The position numbers were made by a program, and so were the translations under genes. A DNA stretch of 64,000 nt from Clostridium gallinarum. Lineage in GTDB: Bacteria; Bacillota; Clostridia; Clostridiales; Clostridiaceae. The stretch spans positions 19,620-83,619 of the forward strand of contig NZ_JACSQZ010000008.1 in assembly GCF_014836325.1 (NCBI RefSeq), read 5' to 3'. The notes below the pieces were generated by a model. That model made no database searches, was not told where the DNA came from, and was given only the letters and a program-made list of their open reading frames with translations. Shown here piece by piece: positions 33,531 through 42,807 of this stretch; position 1 is the first letter of the stretch, and every line of letters begins with the position of its first letter.

Positions 33531-35005
33531 TAATATACCTCCAACATTACTCTGCGTTTTAATTTTTCAAGTTTTTCATTAGTATTATTTAAAGTATTTT
33601 GTATATTAGAAGTTGTATTTTCTAGTCCTAAAGTCTTATTTATATTATCTTGCAATGATTTATTTATATTTGTTATTGTATTTGCTAATTCTAGAGTTTT
33701 ATTGATATTATCCTGTAAAGATTGATTTATATTAGATATTGTTCCTGTTAAATCTGCTAGAGTTTCATTTGTATTAGTTAGTATTTCATTTGTATTTTTA
33801 ACTACTTCTACAGTATTATTAACTTCTGTTGAAACTGTAGCTACTGTTGCTATTGTTGTGTTCAAGTTATCATTTATAATTTGGATATTTCTATTAGCTT
33901 TTACTATTCCTAATTGATAAGCCTTAATATCTTCAAATTTATCTCCAATACTTAAAGATGAACTTTGAGGATTATATATATCTATAGTTTTTTCAATAAC
34001 TCTAAGATTTTCATTTATACTCATTAAAGGATTAATAACTGGATAACTATTCCCTACTTCAAAGCTATCAAAATCTAATCCTATAGTGCTAAGATCTAAA
34101 GCTGTTACTTTATATTTTTTCTTAATTCTATTATTTTCTTTAAGATACTCTTGACCTTTTCTTAATAGATTAGAAGAATCAGTAACATTATCCCAAGTAA
34201 CAGAATCAACTATAACCCCAAATTCTCCTATAGCTGCAATATCATCTATATATTTAATTCCATTATTAACACTTTCTATTGTTAATCTTTCTTCACTATC
34301 TTCTAACTTATTTCCTAAAGGTATTAATCTACTTATTATAGAAGTTGGGTCCTTCTCCTGCTCTATTGTTTGTAAGTTCTTAGCTACTCTTATTTCTGTA
34401 TTTTTTAATTCTCCTATACTTGATAAATAATCTAAATACCTTATTCCATCTTCATATCTTATTTTCAGTTCTCCACCAAGCCTATCTATAAGCTTATCTT
34501 TAATAGCATCAAAAGTTTTTACATACCCTAAATATCTATACAGGCTATCATTATTATCTATTACAGTTACTATTCCAACTTGGAATTTCTTATCTTCACT
34601 TACTTGTGAATTATGATTATCTATTATAACTTTTAGAAAATCTCGCACTGAAATATTATGATACTCTCCATAAACAGTACTACTATCCATTAAATAACCT
34701 AATTCACTTTCACAAGTAACACTTTTAATAATTCCTCCATCACTACTCATATTTTCAGTTGGAATTAATACTCTTCCCTTAAATTCTAAGGTATTATTTT
34801 TAATATTTAAAACTTCTACTAAAGTAGTAAGAGCATTTAACTTATTATATCCAGGATTATTAAAAGCTATATTAAAAGTAAAATTATCTATAGTATTTAT
34901 TCCATGTTTTATACTTCCAGAAAGTAATCTTGGTGCTTCAATATCAGTAGATAAAGCATTAATTATTGTTTCTTCATTATTATTTTTTATAGTTATTTGA
35001 TACAT
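33530..35005 (-). CDS. Phage tail protein, tail-associated lysin/endopeptidase type (Tal)
   Basis: This 491-residue protein starts like gp18/Tal baseplate proteins (RLLSGSIKHGINTIDNFTFNI) with beta-rich domains to about residue 370. The last 110 residues contain repeats of TNINxSLQDNINKTLxLxNT, a predicted coiled coil. It follows Dit and precedes the fibre, the usual Tal position. No peptidase domain beyond the conserved N-terminal part is evident. Confidence 0.8.
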   Translation of the reverse strand: MYQITIKNNNEETIINALSTDIEAPRLLSGSIKHGINTIDNFTFNIAFNNPGYNKLNALTTLVEVLNIKNNTLEFKGRVLIPTENMSSDGGIIKSVTCESELGYLMDSSTVYGEYHNISVRDFLKVIIDNHNSQVSEDKKFQVGIVTVIDNNDSLYRYLGYVKTFDAIKDKLIDRLGGELKIRYEDGIRYLDYLSSIGELKNTEIRVAKNLQTIEQEKDPTSIISRLIPLGNKLEDSEERLTIESVNNGIKYIDDIAAIGEFGVIVDSVTWDNVTDSSNLLRKGQEYLKENNRIKKKYKVTALDLSTIGLDFDSFEVGNSYPVINPLMSINENLRVIEKTIDIYNPQSSSLSIGDKFEDIKAYQLGIVKANRNIQIINDNLNTTIATVATVSTEVNNTVEVVKNTNEILTNTNETLADLTGTISNINQSLQDNINKTLELANTITNINKSLQDNINKTLGLENTTSNIQNTLNNTNEKLEKLKRRVMLEVY

Positions 35006-35712
35006 TAAAGCACCTCTTTTCTAAATACAAACTCTATATTGCCAGTACCCTTTAAAATTAAATTATTATCTCCTTTATCTAAGGTAAATCTCCAATCTTT
35101 TGTAGTACCTGAATTAAATTTATATGTTGTGTCACCTTTAATTACCTCAAAACTTTCTGAACATATAACCGTTGGAGAAATTCTTTTTGAACTTGAATTA
35201 ATTATATTTATAGATTTGCTAACTAATACATTAAAATTAGTTTCTTGTAAATAATCTAATTCAAAATTAAAATCATCCCATGGAATATTTCCTTCACTTT
35301 GTTTATAAATTCTAAATGGATAGCAATCGAACTCTACAGTTATTTCCCCAACACATGTTAAAACTTCTATAGATGATATATTAATAACTCTACCTTGAAA
35401 ACTTCCAACTTCATAATCAATTATTAATTCACTTTTTCCTGCATTATATAACCAATTTATAACTTTTGTATAAAAAGAATTTAACTTAGTTCTAGTTATT
35501 GCTTTAAAGCCATCATATATAAATGCAATTTTTATACTTCTATTGTTATATGTTGTTTCTCCATATAATTCTGTGAAATCATAATCTCCATTTTGAAATG
35601 GTACACTCTCTTTTATAGTTTTAGGAGTTGGATATGCTATTTCAATTGATTTTATTTTTAATTCAAAATCATCAAAAGACTTTAAATTATTAAATTTAAT
35701 TTGTCTTATCAC
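35005..35712 (-). CDS. Distal tail protein (Dit)
   Basis: This 235-residue protein has the pattern of the siphovirus tail-component family: FEGDYDFT-like FQNGDYDFTELYGE, then FDCYPFRIYK. It lies between tape measure and Tal with 4-base and 1-base overlaps. Dit forms the hexameric hub of the tail tip. Confidence 0.85.
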   Translation of the reverse strand: MIRQIKFNNLKSFDDFELKIKSIEIAYPTPKTIKESVPFQNGDYDFTELYGETTYNNRSIKIAFIYDGFKAITRTKLNSFYTKVINWLYNAGKSELIIDYEVGSFQGRVINISSIEVLTCVGEITVEFDCYPFRIYKQSEGNIPWDDFNFELDYLQETNFNVLVSKSINIINSSSKRISPTVICSESFEVIKGDTTYKFNSGTTKDWRFTLDKGDNNLILKGTGNIEFVFRKEVL

Positions 35713-38420
35713 GCACTATTCCACCTTCCATATAAACTCAAGTTTTTGCCATCTATTTTATTTAACCTACTAGATAATTTTTCACCATCTATTACTGCTT
35801 CTACTTTTAAATCTTTAATTGCATTTGACATTGATTCTAAAGCTTTAGCAATAAGGCTCATAGAATTACTATTTTCTTCTTTTATATTATTTAATTCTTG
35901 TGTAAATTGTCTTGCGATACTATCTAAAACTTCAGTTTGAGAAAATGAATTAGATCCTCCATTAATTTGTCTAATCATATCTGTTGCACCTAAAGATGCT
36001 CTAGTTGTAGAAGTATAATAAGAACCACTTAAAGCTATGTCATTTAATCCTAATGTAGATATTCCACTAGTATCTACTCCAATTCCTACTGTTCCAATAC
36101 TAGAAGGCAAATCAGCACTTTTAAATAAATTTTTAAATGGATTAATTTTTTCTAAAACTCCTCCTACTTTAGAACTAACACTACCTAACCAACTAAATAG
36201 ATCTGATAACTTATCAATTACCCATTGTATAGGAGTTAATACTGCATTCATAGCAGTAGTTATAGCACTCATAAATTTACTCATAGCAGTAACAGCTACC
36301 CCTGCTACTTTTGATATTACTCCTACTAACAAATCAAATATAGGATATAATATATTCCATGCTACCTTTATTACTGTAAATGCCCCACTAAAAGCAGTAC
36401 CTAATATAGCTATAACAGGTTTAAGAAATGTTATCACATAATTAATATAAGTCTTTACAAATTCAAATAATGGTTTCCCTAGGTTATTCCAAACAGTTAC
36501 AAATGTATTTATTACTTGATTAAATACTTGACTTAAGAATGGTAAATTTGCTACAAACCAATCTACGACTACTTTGAATATCTCCATCATAAAATCTACT
36601 ATTGGTTTTCCTACTGACTCCCAAACAGTTTTCATAATATTAAATACAAGTTGAAAAGCTTGAGATATTCCTGGCATACAATCTGATATAAAGTTAACTG
36701 TAGCTTCTATTAATACTCCTACCATATCAAATAAAGGTTGAACTATTGTATTATAAATATCTTGTAACATAGACCAAGTATTATTGAAAGTTTCTTGTAT
36801 ATTACCAAAGTTCTCACTAAACTTTGATTTTAGATTTTCTATTGCTAATTTTATATTTTCAAAATTACTTGCTACTCCACCTGCTAACAAACCTACAACT
36901 GCTATAACTCCTACTATCACTCCTGTTATAGCTAAAAACGGTATACTCGCAGTTGCTATTGCAGTAGATATTGCTCCCCACATTATTATTGCAGTTCCTA
37001 ATGTAGTTATTAATGTTCCTACAACTAATAAAATTGCTCCAATTACTGTTACTACACCAGTTATAGCTGTTACCAGTTCTGGATTTTTTTCTACCCAACT
37101 CGATATAACTCCAACTATTTCATTAATCTTTTCTAAGAAAGGTTGTAATAATGGTAATAACTTTTCTCCTATAGATCCTTTTAATTCATCTATTTTTTGA
37201 AATAGCAATTTACTTTGCATACCAAATTCTTGTGCTTCTTGTGCTGCTAATCCAGTTGCTGATGCACTCTGTCTTGCTACTTCATTGTAAATAGCCATTA
37301 TTTTTTCATTATTACTTAAACTATCCCAAGATTTCCCCAAACTTTTAACATATTCAGTATTTGCTAAAGTAGTAGCTGAAACATTAACCCCAAACTTATC
37401 AAGTGCTTCATAGTTTCCTTGAAGTGCAGATTTAAATGCAGATAATGATTCATCAAAAGGAATATCTGTAATTGCCCCCAAGTCTGCTACTAATCCCATA
37501 GTTGATTCTGTAAGATTATTAGTTTCTTCTGTAGTTAACCCCATATTTCTATAGTAATTAGCTATATTTGTAGCACTATCTTTATATTGTTTATTTGTTA
37601 ATCCTATATTAGAAGCTAATTCACTACTACTATTTATTAAATCTTGCGTAGTTGAATCTAGACTTTTTAATATAAATTCTGTACCAGCTACTTCTGCCGA
37701 ATATTCAGCACCGGAAGTAACCAATTCTCCCATAGCTCCTACTATTTTCTTACCAGTATTAGTAACAGATTCACCAACTTTTTGAACACCTTCACCTATG
37801 ATTGTTATTTGTGCCCCAAAAGCTACTGCCTCTTCTTTAGCTTTATCAAAACTATCTCCTAATTCATCTATATTCCCACTATCTATATTCTCTAATGTGT
37901 TAGAAGTTTGACTTATCTGTCTTTCCATTTCTTTTATTTCAGTTTCTGTACTTGAAATTGTAGTTTTCATATTCTTTAAGGAATTATCAGCATTAATAAC
38001 ACTATTTCTTTTAGTATCAAGTGCTATGTTAGCTTTTTTTAATTGTTCCTCTAATTCTTTAACTTCTTCACTACTCTTGCCATAAGTTGCTCTAGTTTCT
38101 TCTAATGCTTGTTCTAATGATTTAACTTTTTGCTCTTGTTTTTGATAGGATGATATTGCTTTATCTAAAGTTTGGGTGCATTTCTCTTGCTGTTGCTTAT
38201 AAATATTAAGTTTATCTTTCAATTTTTCCAGTACTGATTGCTGAAGTTTTAATTTTTCACTTAAGCCCTCTGATGTTTTTTCAAAATCTTCTATTCCTGC
38301 TCCTGCATTTTTAAAATCTGTTTGCATTTGCTTTATATCTTTATTAATAGAAGTAATTTGTTGCTTCATAGTTCCAGATTTCAAAGCAAGATTAACTACC
38401 AACTGTTTTTCATCAGCCAT
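35709..38420 (-). CDS. Tail tape measure protein
   Basis: This is the longest phage gene (903 residues). It has an N-terminal coiled coil (about residues 15-190), a TP901-type core (SNIGLTNKQYKDSATNIANYYRNMGLTTEETNNLTES), a hydrophobic membrane-like part (about 445-530) and a region of repeated aromatic helices. Gene length sets tail length; 903 residues suggests a tail of about 130 nm by the usual 1.5 angstrom per residue rule. Confidence 0.92.
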   Translation of the reverse strand: MADEKQLVVNLALKSGTMKQQITSINKDIKQMQTDFKNAGAGIEDFEKTSEGLSEKLKLQQSVLEKLKDKLNIYKQQQEKCTQTLDKAISSYQKQEQKVKSLEQALEETRATYGKSSEEVKELEEQLKKANIALDTKRNSVINADNSLKNMKTTISSTETEIKEMERQISQTSNTLENIDSGNIDELGDSFDKAKEEAVAFGAQITIIGEGVQKVGESVTNTGKKIVGAMGELVTSGAEYSAEVAGTEFILKSLDSTTQDLINSSSELASNIGLTNKQYKDSATNIANYYRNMGLTTEETNNLTESTMGLVADLGAITDIPFDESLSAFKSALQGNYEALDKFGVNVSATTLANTEYVKSLGKSWDSLSNNEKIMAIYNEVARQSASATGLAAQEAQEFGMQSKLLFQKIDELKGSIGEKLLPLLQPFLEKINEIVGVISSWVEKNPELVTAITGVVTVIGAILLVVGTLITTLGTAIIMWGAISTAIATASIPFLAITGVIVGVIAVVGLLAGGVASNFENIKLAIENLKSKFSENFGNIQETFNNTWSMLQDIYNTIVQPLFDMVGVLIEATVNFISDCMPGISQAFQLVFNIMKTVWESVGKPIVDFMMEIFKVVVDWFVANLPFLSQVFNQVINTFVTVWNNLGKPLFEFVKTYINYVITFLKPVIAILGTAFSGAFTVIKVAWNILYPIFDLLVGVISKVAGVAVTAMSKFMSAITTAMNAVLTPIQWVIDKLSDLFSWLGSVSSKVGGVLEKINPFKNLFKSADLPSSIGTVGIGVDTSGISTLGLNDIALSGSYYTSTTRASLGATDMIRQINGGSNSFSQTEVLDSIARQFTQELNNIKEENSNSMSLIAKALESMSNAIKDLKVEAVIDGEKLSSRLNKIDGKNLSLYGRWNSA

Positions 38421-38434
38421 TTTATCCCTCCTTT

Positions 38435-38667
38435 CTAATCTAGTACCATAAGTTTCTTTTCTTCTTTTTCATAGCCTTTATTATTAGATTTATATTTCTT
38501 TTCAACTTGTTTATTAGCTTCAACATATATATCTAGCTGTTTAAAAATAAACCTTAGACTAGATTCAAATATTTCTTCATTACTCATTTTTAGTAAAGAT
38601 CTACCCATATAAAGAATATTATCTATATCTATATAATTATCATCTTTACCATTTCCTACTTTTTTTC
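38435..38667 (-). CDS. Tail chaperone gpT-like extension, reached by -1 frameshift
   Basis: There is no start in this frame, but it is open from the slippery site to a stop at 38435-38437. The heptamer A AAA AAG (38659-38665, minus strand), with codons AAA and AAG in frame, directly precedes the upstream gene's TAG. A -1 slip joins it to VGNGKDDNYIDIDNILYMGRSL and a Lys-rich tail, giving a gpGT-type fusion of about 186 residues. Such frameshifts are conserved in long-tailed phages. Confidence 0.8.
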
Positions 38668-38994
38668 AGTTTCATTTTTAGCCTGTGGCATATCTTTATT
38701 TAATAATTCCATTATTATTGGTTGCAATTCTTTAATTATTTCAACTTCATCAAAATCTTTAAAGAATTTATAACCTAATATTCTTCCTGTTTTCTTCTCT
38801 GATACCATGCTATAAATTAATTTTAATATTATATTTAAATCACCTTTTTTCATTTTATCTAAAGCTTTTTGTAATCCAATTTTAGAGCTTTCTTGAAAGT
38901 GATTTATATTTTTTATAGCCAATGAAATTACACATTCAGTTCCATTTATATTTACTTCAACTTCTTTTCTATTAGCTAGATTAATAATTTCCAT
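38656..38994 (-). CDS. Tail assembly chaperone gpG-like
   Basis: ATG at 38994 has an AGAGGTG site. The 112-residue product (EIINLANRKEVEVNINGTECVISLAIKNINHFQE) ends ETEKK at a TAG that overlaps the slippery heptamer. It lies between the major tail protein and the tape measure, the invariant position of gpG/gpGT, and binds the tape measure during assembly. Confidence 0.82.
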   Translation of the reverse strand: MEIINLANRKEVEVNINGTECVISLAIKNINHFQESSKIGLQKALDKMKKGDLNIILKLIYSMVSEKKTGRILGYKFFKDFDEVEIIKELQPIIMELLNKDMPQAKNETEKK

Positions 38995-39044
38995 ATTTAC
39001 ACCTCTTTTTATAAAAATAAGGAGCAGAATAACCACTCCTTTAA

Positions 39045-39635
39045 TTAAGCTGCTATAGGTTCTCCCGGCATAACTACCTTACTGAAGAACTCTTTAAATT
39101 CTTTTTGATATTTTGTTTTTTCTTCTAGATCTTCTATTGCTTCAATTTCTTTTTGGTCTAGTATAGTATCCACATATAGCACACCATCAATTTCTACCGG
39201 CAACGCTTTACCAGATAATGTCCAAGTTTCTCCTTCTGAATCAGTTTCATTTGATTGCTCATCTTTTTTAAGATTACAATTATATAAAACTCTTCTTCTT
39301 TCTGTTCCATCATCTAGTACTATTGAATATGCTAAAGCGAATTGAGGAAATACAGTTTCAACTATAGTACTTGCTTTACCATTTTTATATTGCATTCCAG
39401 TTAAATCTGCTAAAAGTTTATATCCCATAGCTGAACTCATAACAACCTCCACATCAGCATAATCTAATTTAGCTGATGAATGTTCAATAGTGCAATCAGA
39501 TTCATATGAAATATCCTTATAACTATTAGTAGTTTTTAAGGATACACAATTCTTCATTGGAATAGCTGTCCCATAAGTATTGCCTTCATCCATTTTGAAT
39601 GCTGTAAGGTTTTTAACACCTGTTTCTCTTGCCAT
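39045..39635 (-). CDS. Major tail protein
   Basis: ATG at 39635 follows GGAAGGTGA. The 196-residue product (GVKNLTAFKMDEGNTYGTAIPMKNCVSLKTTNSYKD) matches the phi13-type/phage major tail tube family. It polymerises into the tail tube. It is between head-tail joining genes and tail chaperones. Confidence 0.85.
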   Translation of the reverse strand: MARETGVKNLTAFKMDEGNTYGTAIPMKNCVSLKTTNSYKDISYESDCTIEHSSAKLDYADVEVVMSSAMGYKLLADLTGMQYKNGKASTIVETVFPQFALAYSIVLDDGTERRRVLYNCNLKKDEQSNETDSEGETWTLSGKALPVEIDGVLYVDTILDQKEIEAIEDLEEKTKYQKEFKEFFSKVVMPGEPIAA

Positions 39636-39651
39636 TATTATCACCTTCCAT

Positions 39652-39963
39652 TTATATATTTTTACTAGCAGTTATTGAAATTTGAATATAATTTTCTTTA
39701 GTTGTAGTTGATTGATTTACAGTTACATTTCTAAAAAGATTATTTATTAAAACTTCTTCAAACTTCTCAACTGTAATATTTATATTTTTATTTATTATTA
39801 AAATAAAATAGAAGTCATAACTAGCTGACTCCTTTTCCATATCACTCATATTTAATTCTTTTTTATAATTATAAACTACTACTGGAGCTTCTCCCTCTTC
39901 TCTACTTACATAATAAAAAGGAATTCCTAACTCACTTTCTAATTTATTTATTACTTCAATCAT
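39652..39963 (-). CDS. Tail completion/terminator protein
   Basis: This 103-residue protein lies directly before the major tail protein, the usual place of the tail terminator (gpU-like). The sequence is mixed alpha/beta with no clear motif. It is called by position and size. Confidence 0.65.
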   Translation of the reverse strand: MIEVINKLESELGIPFYYVSREEGEAPVVVYNYKKELNMSDMEKESASYDFYFILIINKNINITVEKFEEVLINNLFRNVTVNQSTTTKENYIQISITASKNI

Positions 39964-39971
39964 ATAATCAC

Positions 39972-40394
39972 CTATTTTAGGATTTTATCTATTTCTTTAC
40001 TAGCTATATCTATAATCTTTTCTGATGCTTTTTCTTTACATTTTTTAAATGAATCATTCATCCATCCTATATGAACATCTACCATTTCTCCAGATTTATA
40101 ATGTTCAAATCCATAATGATTAAAATAAAGCCCTTTTGTGAACTCCCAATTATCTTTTGAAATGCCAATTCTACCAACTACAGTACCACTTTTAGCATAT
40201 TTCTTAATTTCTGCTATATCAAGCTTATCTGCTCCATGGTCATCATCACCACTTCTTGGAGCGTCTCTCTTTTGAGCTTCTAGAACTATTTTCGCACCTT
40301 CTTCTACTGCTTTTTTACCTATTTTATTACCTATATTGCCTAAATTGTTTAAATCATTGATAAGTTCATCAAATCCATTAAATTCTAATGACAT
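39972..40394 (-). CDS. HK97 gp10-like tail-joining protein
   Basis: This 140-residue protein begins with FNGFDELINDLNNLGN and has EGAKIVLEAQKRDAPRSG, the family marks of HK97-gp10. It follows the head-tail adaptor with no gap and connects the capsid connector to the tail. Confidence 0.85.
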   Translation of the reverse strand: MSLEFNGFDELINDLNNLGNIGNKIGKKAVEEGAKIVLEAQKRDAPRSGDDDHGADKLDIAEIKKYAKSGTVVGRIGISKDNWEFTKGLYFNHYGFEHYKSGEMVDVHIGWMNDSFKKCKEKASEKIIDIASKEIDKILK

Positions 40395-40730
40395 TTAATT
40401 CACCTTCTTAGCTTTTATTTCATAATACTTATTGGCTTCTTGAACATTATTTATATAGATAATATCATAAGCTTCATTTTTATAGATTAACCTATCTTTA
40501 GAAGTTATATTTTTATAGTTGAATCTAATATAAAAAGTAGCTTCAATTTCACTATTGGTACCATAGGATTCAATATATTCACTCCCTCTAGTCCATAAAA
40601 TCTTAGCTCTAGCACTACATAATTTATTCCATTGTTCAACTAATCTATTATCTTTATCTTTAACTTTTTGATAGCGTTCTATAATTATTGGATATTTAAA
40701 TTCTCCTATACTTATATTGAATTCTGACAT
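40395..40730 (-). CDS. Head-tail adaptor (head closure) protein
   Basis: This 111-residue protein has the pattern FKYPIIIERYQKVKDKDNRLVEQWNKLCSARAKI, then the conserved ATFYIRFN and Y-x-I-x-x-INN, which match SPP1 gp16/HK97 gp7-type head closure proteins. Confidence 0.83.
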   Translation of the reverse strand: MSEFNISIGEFKYPIIIERYQKVKDKDNRLVEQWNKLCSARAKILWTRGSEYIESYGTNSEIEATFYIRFNYKNITSKDRLIYKNEAYDIIYINNVQEANKYYEIKAKKVN

Positions 40731-41006
40731 TTAATCACCTATCAAACTTAATTTATCTAATATAGATGTAACCATTATATCTCTTTTAGTAGAATTTGAT
40801 ATTTCAGTTCCTCTATTTTCAAACATATCAGCTATTAACTTTTTTTGAAGTAAATTTGCCAGCTTTATAGCCTTTTCATCATTTTTATATGCACTTCCTA
40901 CACAAGAATCTATATAATTTTCACTAACTTCTATTAAGTTACTTAAAAGCTCATCATCTTCTTCATATTCAATTCTTAAATAGGCCTTTATTTCTTCTAA
41001 GGTCAT
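40731..41006 (-). CDS. Head-tail connector, gp6-like
   Basis: This 91-residue helical protein has LEEIKAYLRIEYEEDDELLSNLIEVSENYI, the signature of the phage gp6-like connector family (YqbG/HK97 gp6). It sits right after the capsid gene. Confidence 0.88.
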   Translation of the reverse strand: MTLEEIKAYLRIEYEEDDELLSNLIEVSENYIDSCVGSAYKNDEKAIKLANLLQKKLIADMFENRGTEISNSTKRDIMVTSILDKLSLIGD

Positions 41007-41056
41007 ATAATCACCCTTTCTATTTAAATAGGAAAAGGGAAATAATCCCTAACCTA

Positions 41057-42145
41057 TTAAGCTAATTCTATTTTCTTTATAGATCTAGTTGAGCCTTTTA
41101 CAACATCAATTCTTTCTAGAATTCTTAATTTTATTGTATCATCTTTAAATCCAGCTTCTGTGCTTTTTGCTATTGTAACACCCTTTCTTTCTATAAATTT
41201 AACAGCCTCTTTCATACTTAAAGAGTAAAATATTTTTGTTTTACCTGGTGTTGCTGAAACTAAAGAACTATCAAAAGTTTCAATAAGTTTCCCATTGAAA
41301 TATTCCTTTCCATCTGGACCTACAGTAATTAAATTCAGATTTCTTCCTTGCTTATCTTTCATATTTTTTAAATGAGCATATCCTTCTACATTGCATAAAG
41401 TAATTAAATTCTTCTTTACAGATGGTAAAGCCTTAGCCATTACATCTTCTAATGCTGTATAATCTGCTGGTTCTTCAACAGAAGTGGCATTAGTATTTAT
41501 AATTGCCATAATCTTTTTATTTTCTTTCGCTACAGTAATCTCTGTAAAGTTAGTTTTTGCTATTGATTCTATTTCAACTTCTGCATCATCAACTAACTCA
41601 GAAGAAAGTGATTGAATTAAACCAACTTTAGAACATTTATAAGTTAAATCTGTAGTAACTAAAGTTCCATCTACTATATCTTCACCTTCTGCTACATCTG
41701 CTAATTCATTTTGGTCATAATCAACTACTGGAATAGACCCTTCGTTTTTAGTAACAGGAATTACATCGCATAGTTCTTTAAGTGATCCATATCCCTTTTT
41801 AATTTCTTGTAATTGATTTACAAATTGTTTAGGTAATACTGCTGCATTATCAGAAGTCTTTATTGTAGCTCTTTCTTCTTGAGTTAATTCTGCCCCCATT
41901 ACACTCTTAACTATAGCTCTCATTTCATTTATATTTTCTTTTGAATTTCTATTTCCTAAATTTCTTTGCTCTTCTAAATCTCTTTTTTCCTCTTCTTCTA
42001 TTTCTTCAGCAATTTTAACTTTTCTCTCAAGATTTCTTATTTCAGCAGTTATGTCCTCTGCTTCTTTTAATTTATCTTCCTTTAACATTTGTCTTGCTTC
42101 TGCCTTTTTATCGGCAATTAATCTTCTTAACTCTTTTACCTTCAT
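41057..42145 (-). CDS. HK97-type major capsid protein
   Basis: This 362-residue protein has an N-terminal coiled-coil scaffold domain (residues 1-80, Lys/Glu-rich) and the HK97 fold with TSDNAAVLPKQFVNQLQEIKKGYGSLKELCDVIPV and the C-terminal domain IERKGVTIAKSTEAGFKDDTIKLRILERID. The prohead protease next to it should cut off the scaffold part. Confidence 0.93.
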   Translation of the reverse strand: MKVKELRRLIADKKAEARQMLKEDKLKEAEDITAEIRNLERKVKIAEEIEEEEKRDLEEQRNLGNRNSKENINEMRAIVKSVMGAELTQEERATIKTSDNAAVLPKQFVNQLQEIKKGYGSLKELCDVIPVTKNEGSIPVVDYDQNELADVAEGEDIVDGTLVTTDLTYKCSKVGLIQSLSSELVDDAEVEIESIAKTNFTEITVAKENKKIMAIINTNATSVEEPADYTALEDVMAKALPSVKKNLITLCNVEGYAHLKNMKDKQGRNLNLITVGPDGKEYFNGKLIETFDSSLVSATPGKTKIFYSLSMKEAVKFIERKGVTIAKSTEAGFKDDTIKLRILERIDVVKGSTRSIKKIELA

Positions 42146-42191
42146 TTCTTCACCATTCCTTATATTTTTTTATAAAAAAAGAACCTATTAT

Positions 42192-42803
42192 TTAAATAAG
42201 TTCCAATTCTAATCTTAATTTTTCTTTTTTTAATTCAAGTAAACTATTATAATTTTCTTTTGCTCTTTTATAAGTTGTACAACTTGTACTTTCATAAGCT
42301 GGATTAGTAACAATAGATACATCAAATATTTCTTTAATTTTATTTATTGTTCTTAAATCATATCCCCTATTTCCATTATCCCAATCCCATGTTTGAGAGT
42401 CTGAATCAGAATAATCTAGTGCAAATGCAAAGCTACACTTATCTATTATTCCAGCCTCCATATTCGAAATTAAATCTCTTGCATACGAAGTATCTGTTGG
42501 TACTGCATCAAAAAATAGTCCTTTTTCATCTATAGTTAATGTCAATGCTCCAATACCATCAACTTTGTTATTTCTTGCTAATGGTTTATTCATATCATGA
42601 TTGATATTAAGTACTACATTATCCATTTTACAATTATCTAAAGCACCTTTTCTTATTATTTCTCTAAAATATCCTAGATCCTCACTCAAACTATCAAAAG
42701 TTAATGCATATCCTTGTAGATGAGTTTTTTTATTATCACCCTCTCCAATATTCCTAATTTCAAAAGAAGTAGTAATTTTCATTATTTCTTTACTCAATTT
42801 CAT
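42192..42803 (-). CDS. HK97-family prohead protease
   Basis: ATG at 42803 follows AATGAGGTG; it lies just after the portal stop. The 203-residue product has the family pattern (GYALTFDSLSEDLGYFREIIRKGAL), a catalytic His in NINHDMNKPLARN and a Ser in CSFAFA. It matures the capsid by removing the scaffold domain. Confidence 0.88.
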   Translation of the reverse strand: MKLSKEIMKITTSFEIRNIGEGDNKKTHLQGYALTFDSLSEDLGYFREIIRKGALDNCKMDNVVLNINHDMNKPLARNNKVDGIGALTLTIDEKGLFFDAVPTDTSYARDLISNMEAGIIDKCSFAFALDYSDSDSQTWDWDNGNRGYDLRTINKIKEIFDVSIVTNPAYESTSCTTYKRAKENYNSLLELKKEKLRLELELI

Positions 42804-42807
42804 CACC

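Noticed and set aside
36784..37200. Open frame of 138 codons antisense to the tape measure gene
   Set aside because: Low-complexity, Thr/Ile/Pro-rich shadow of the tape measure frame with no ribosome site.
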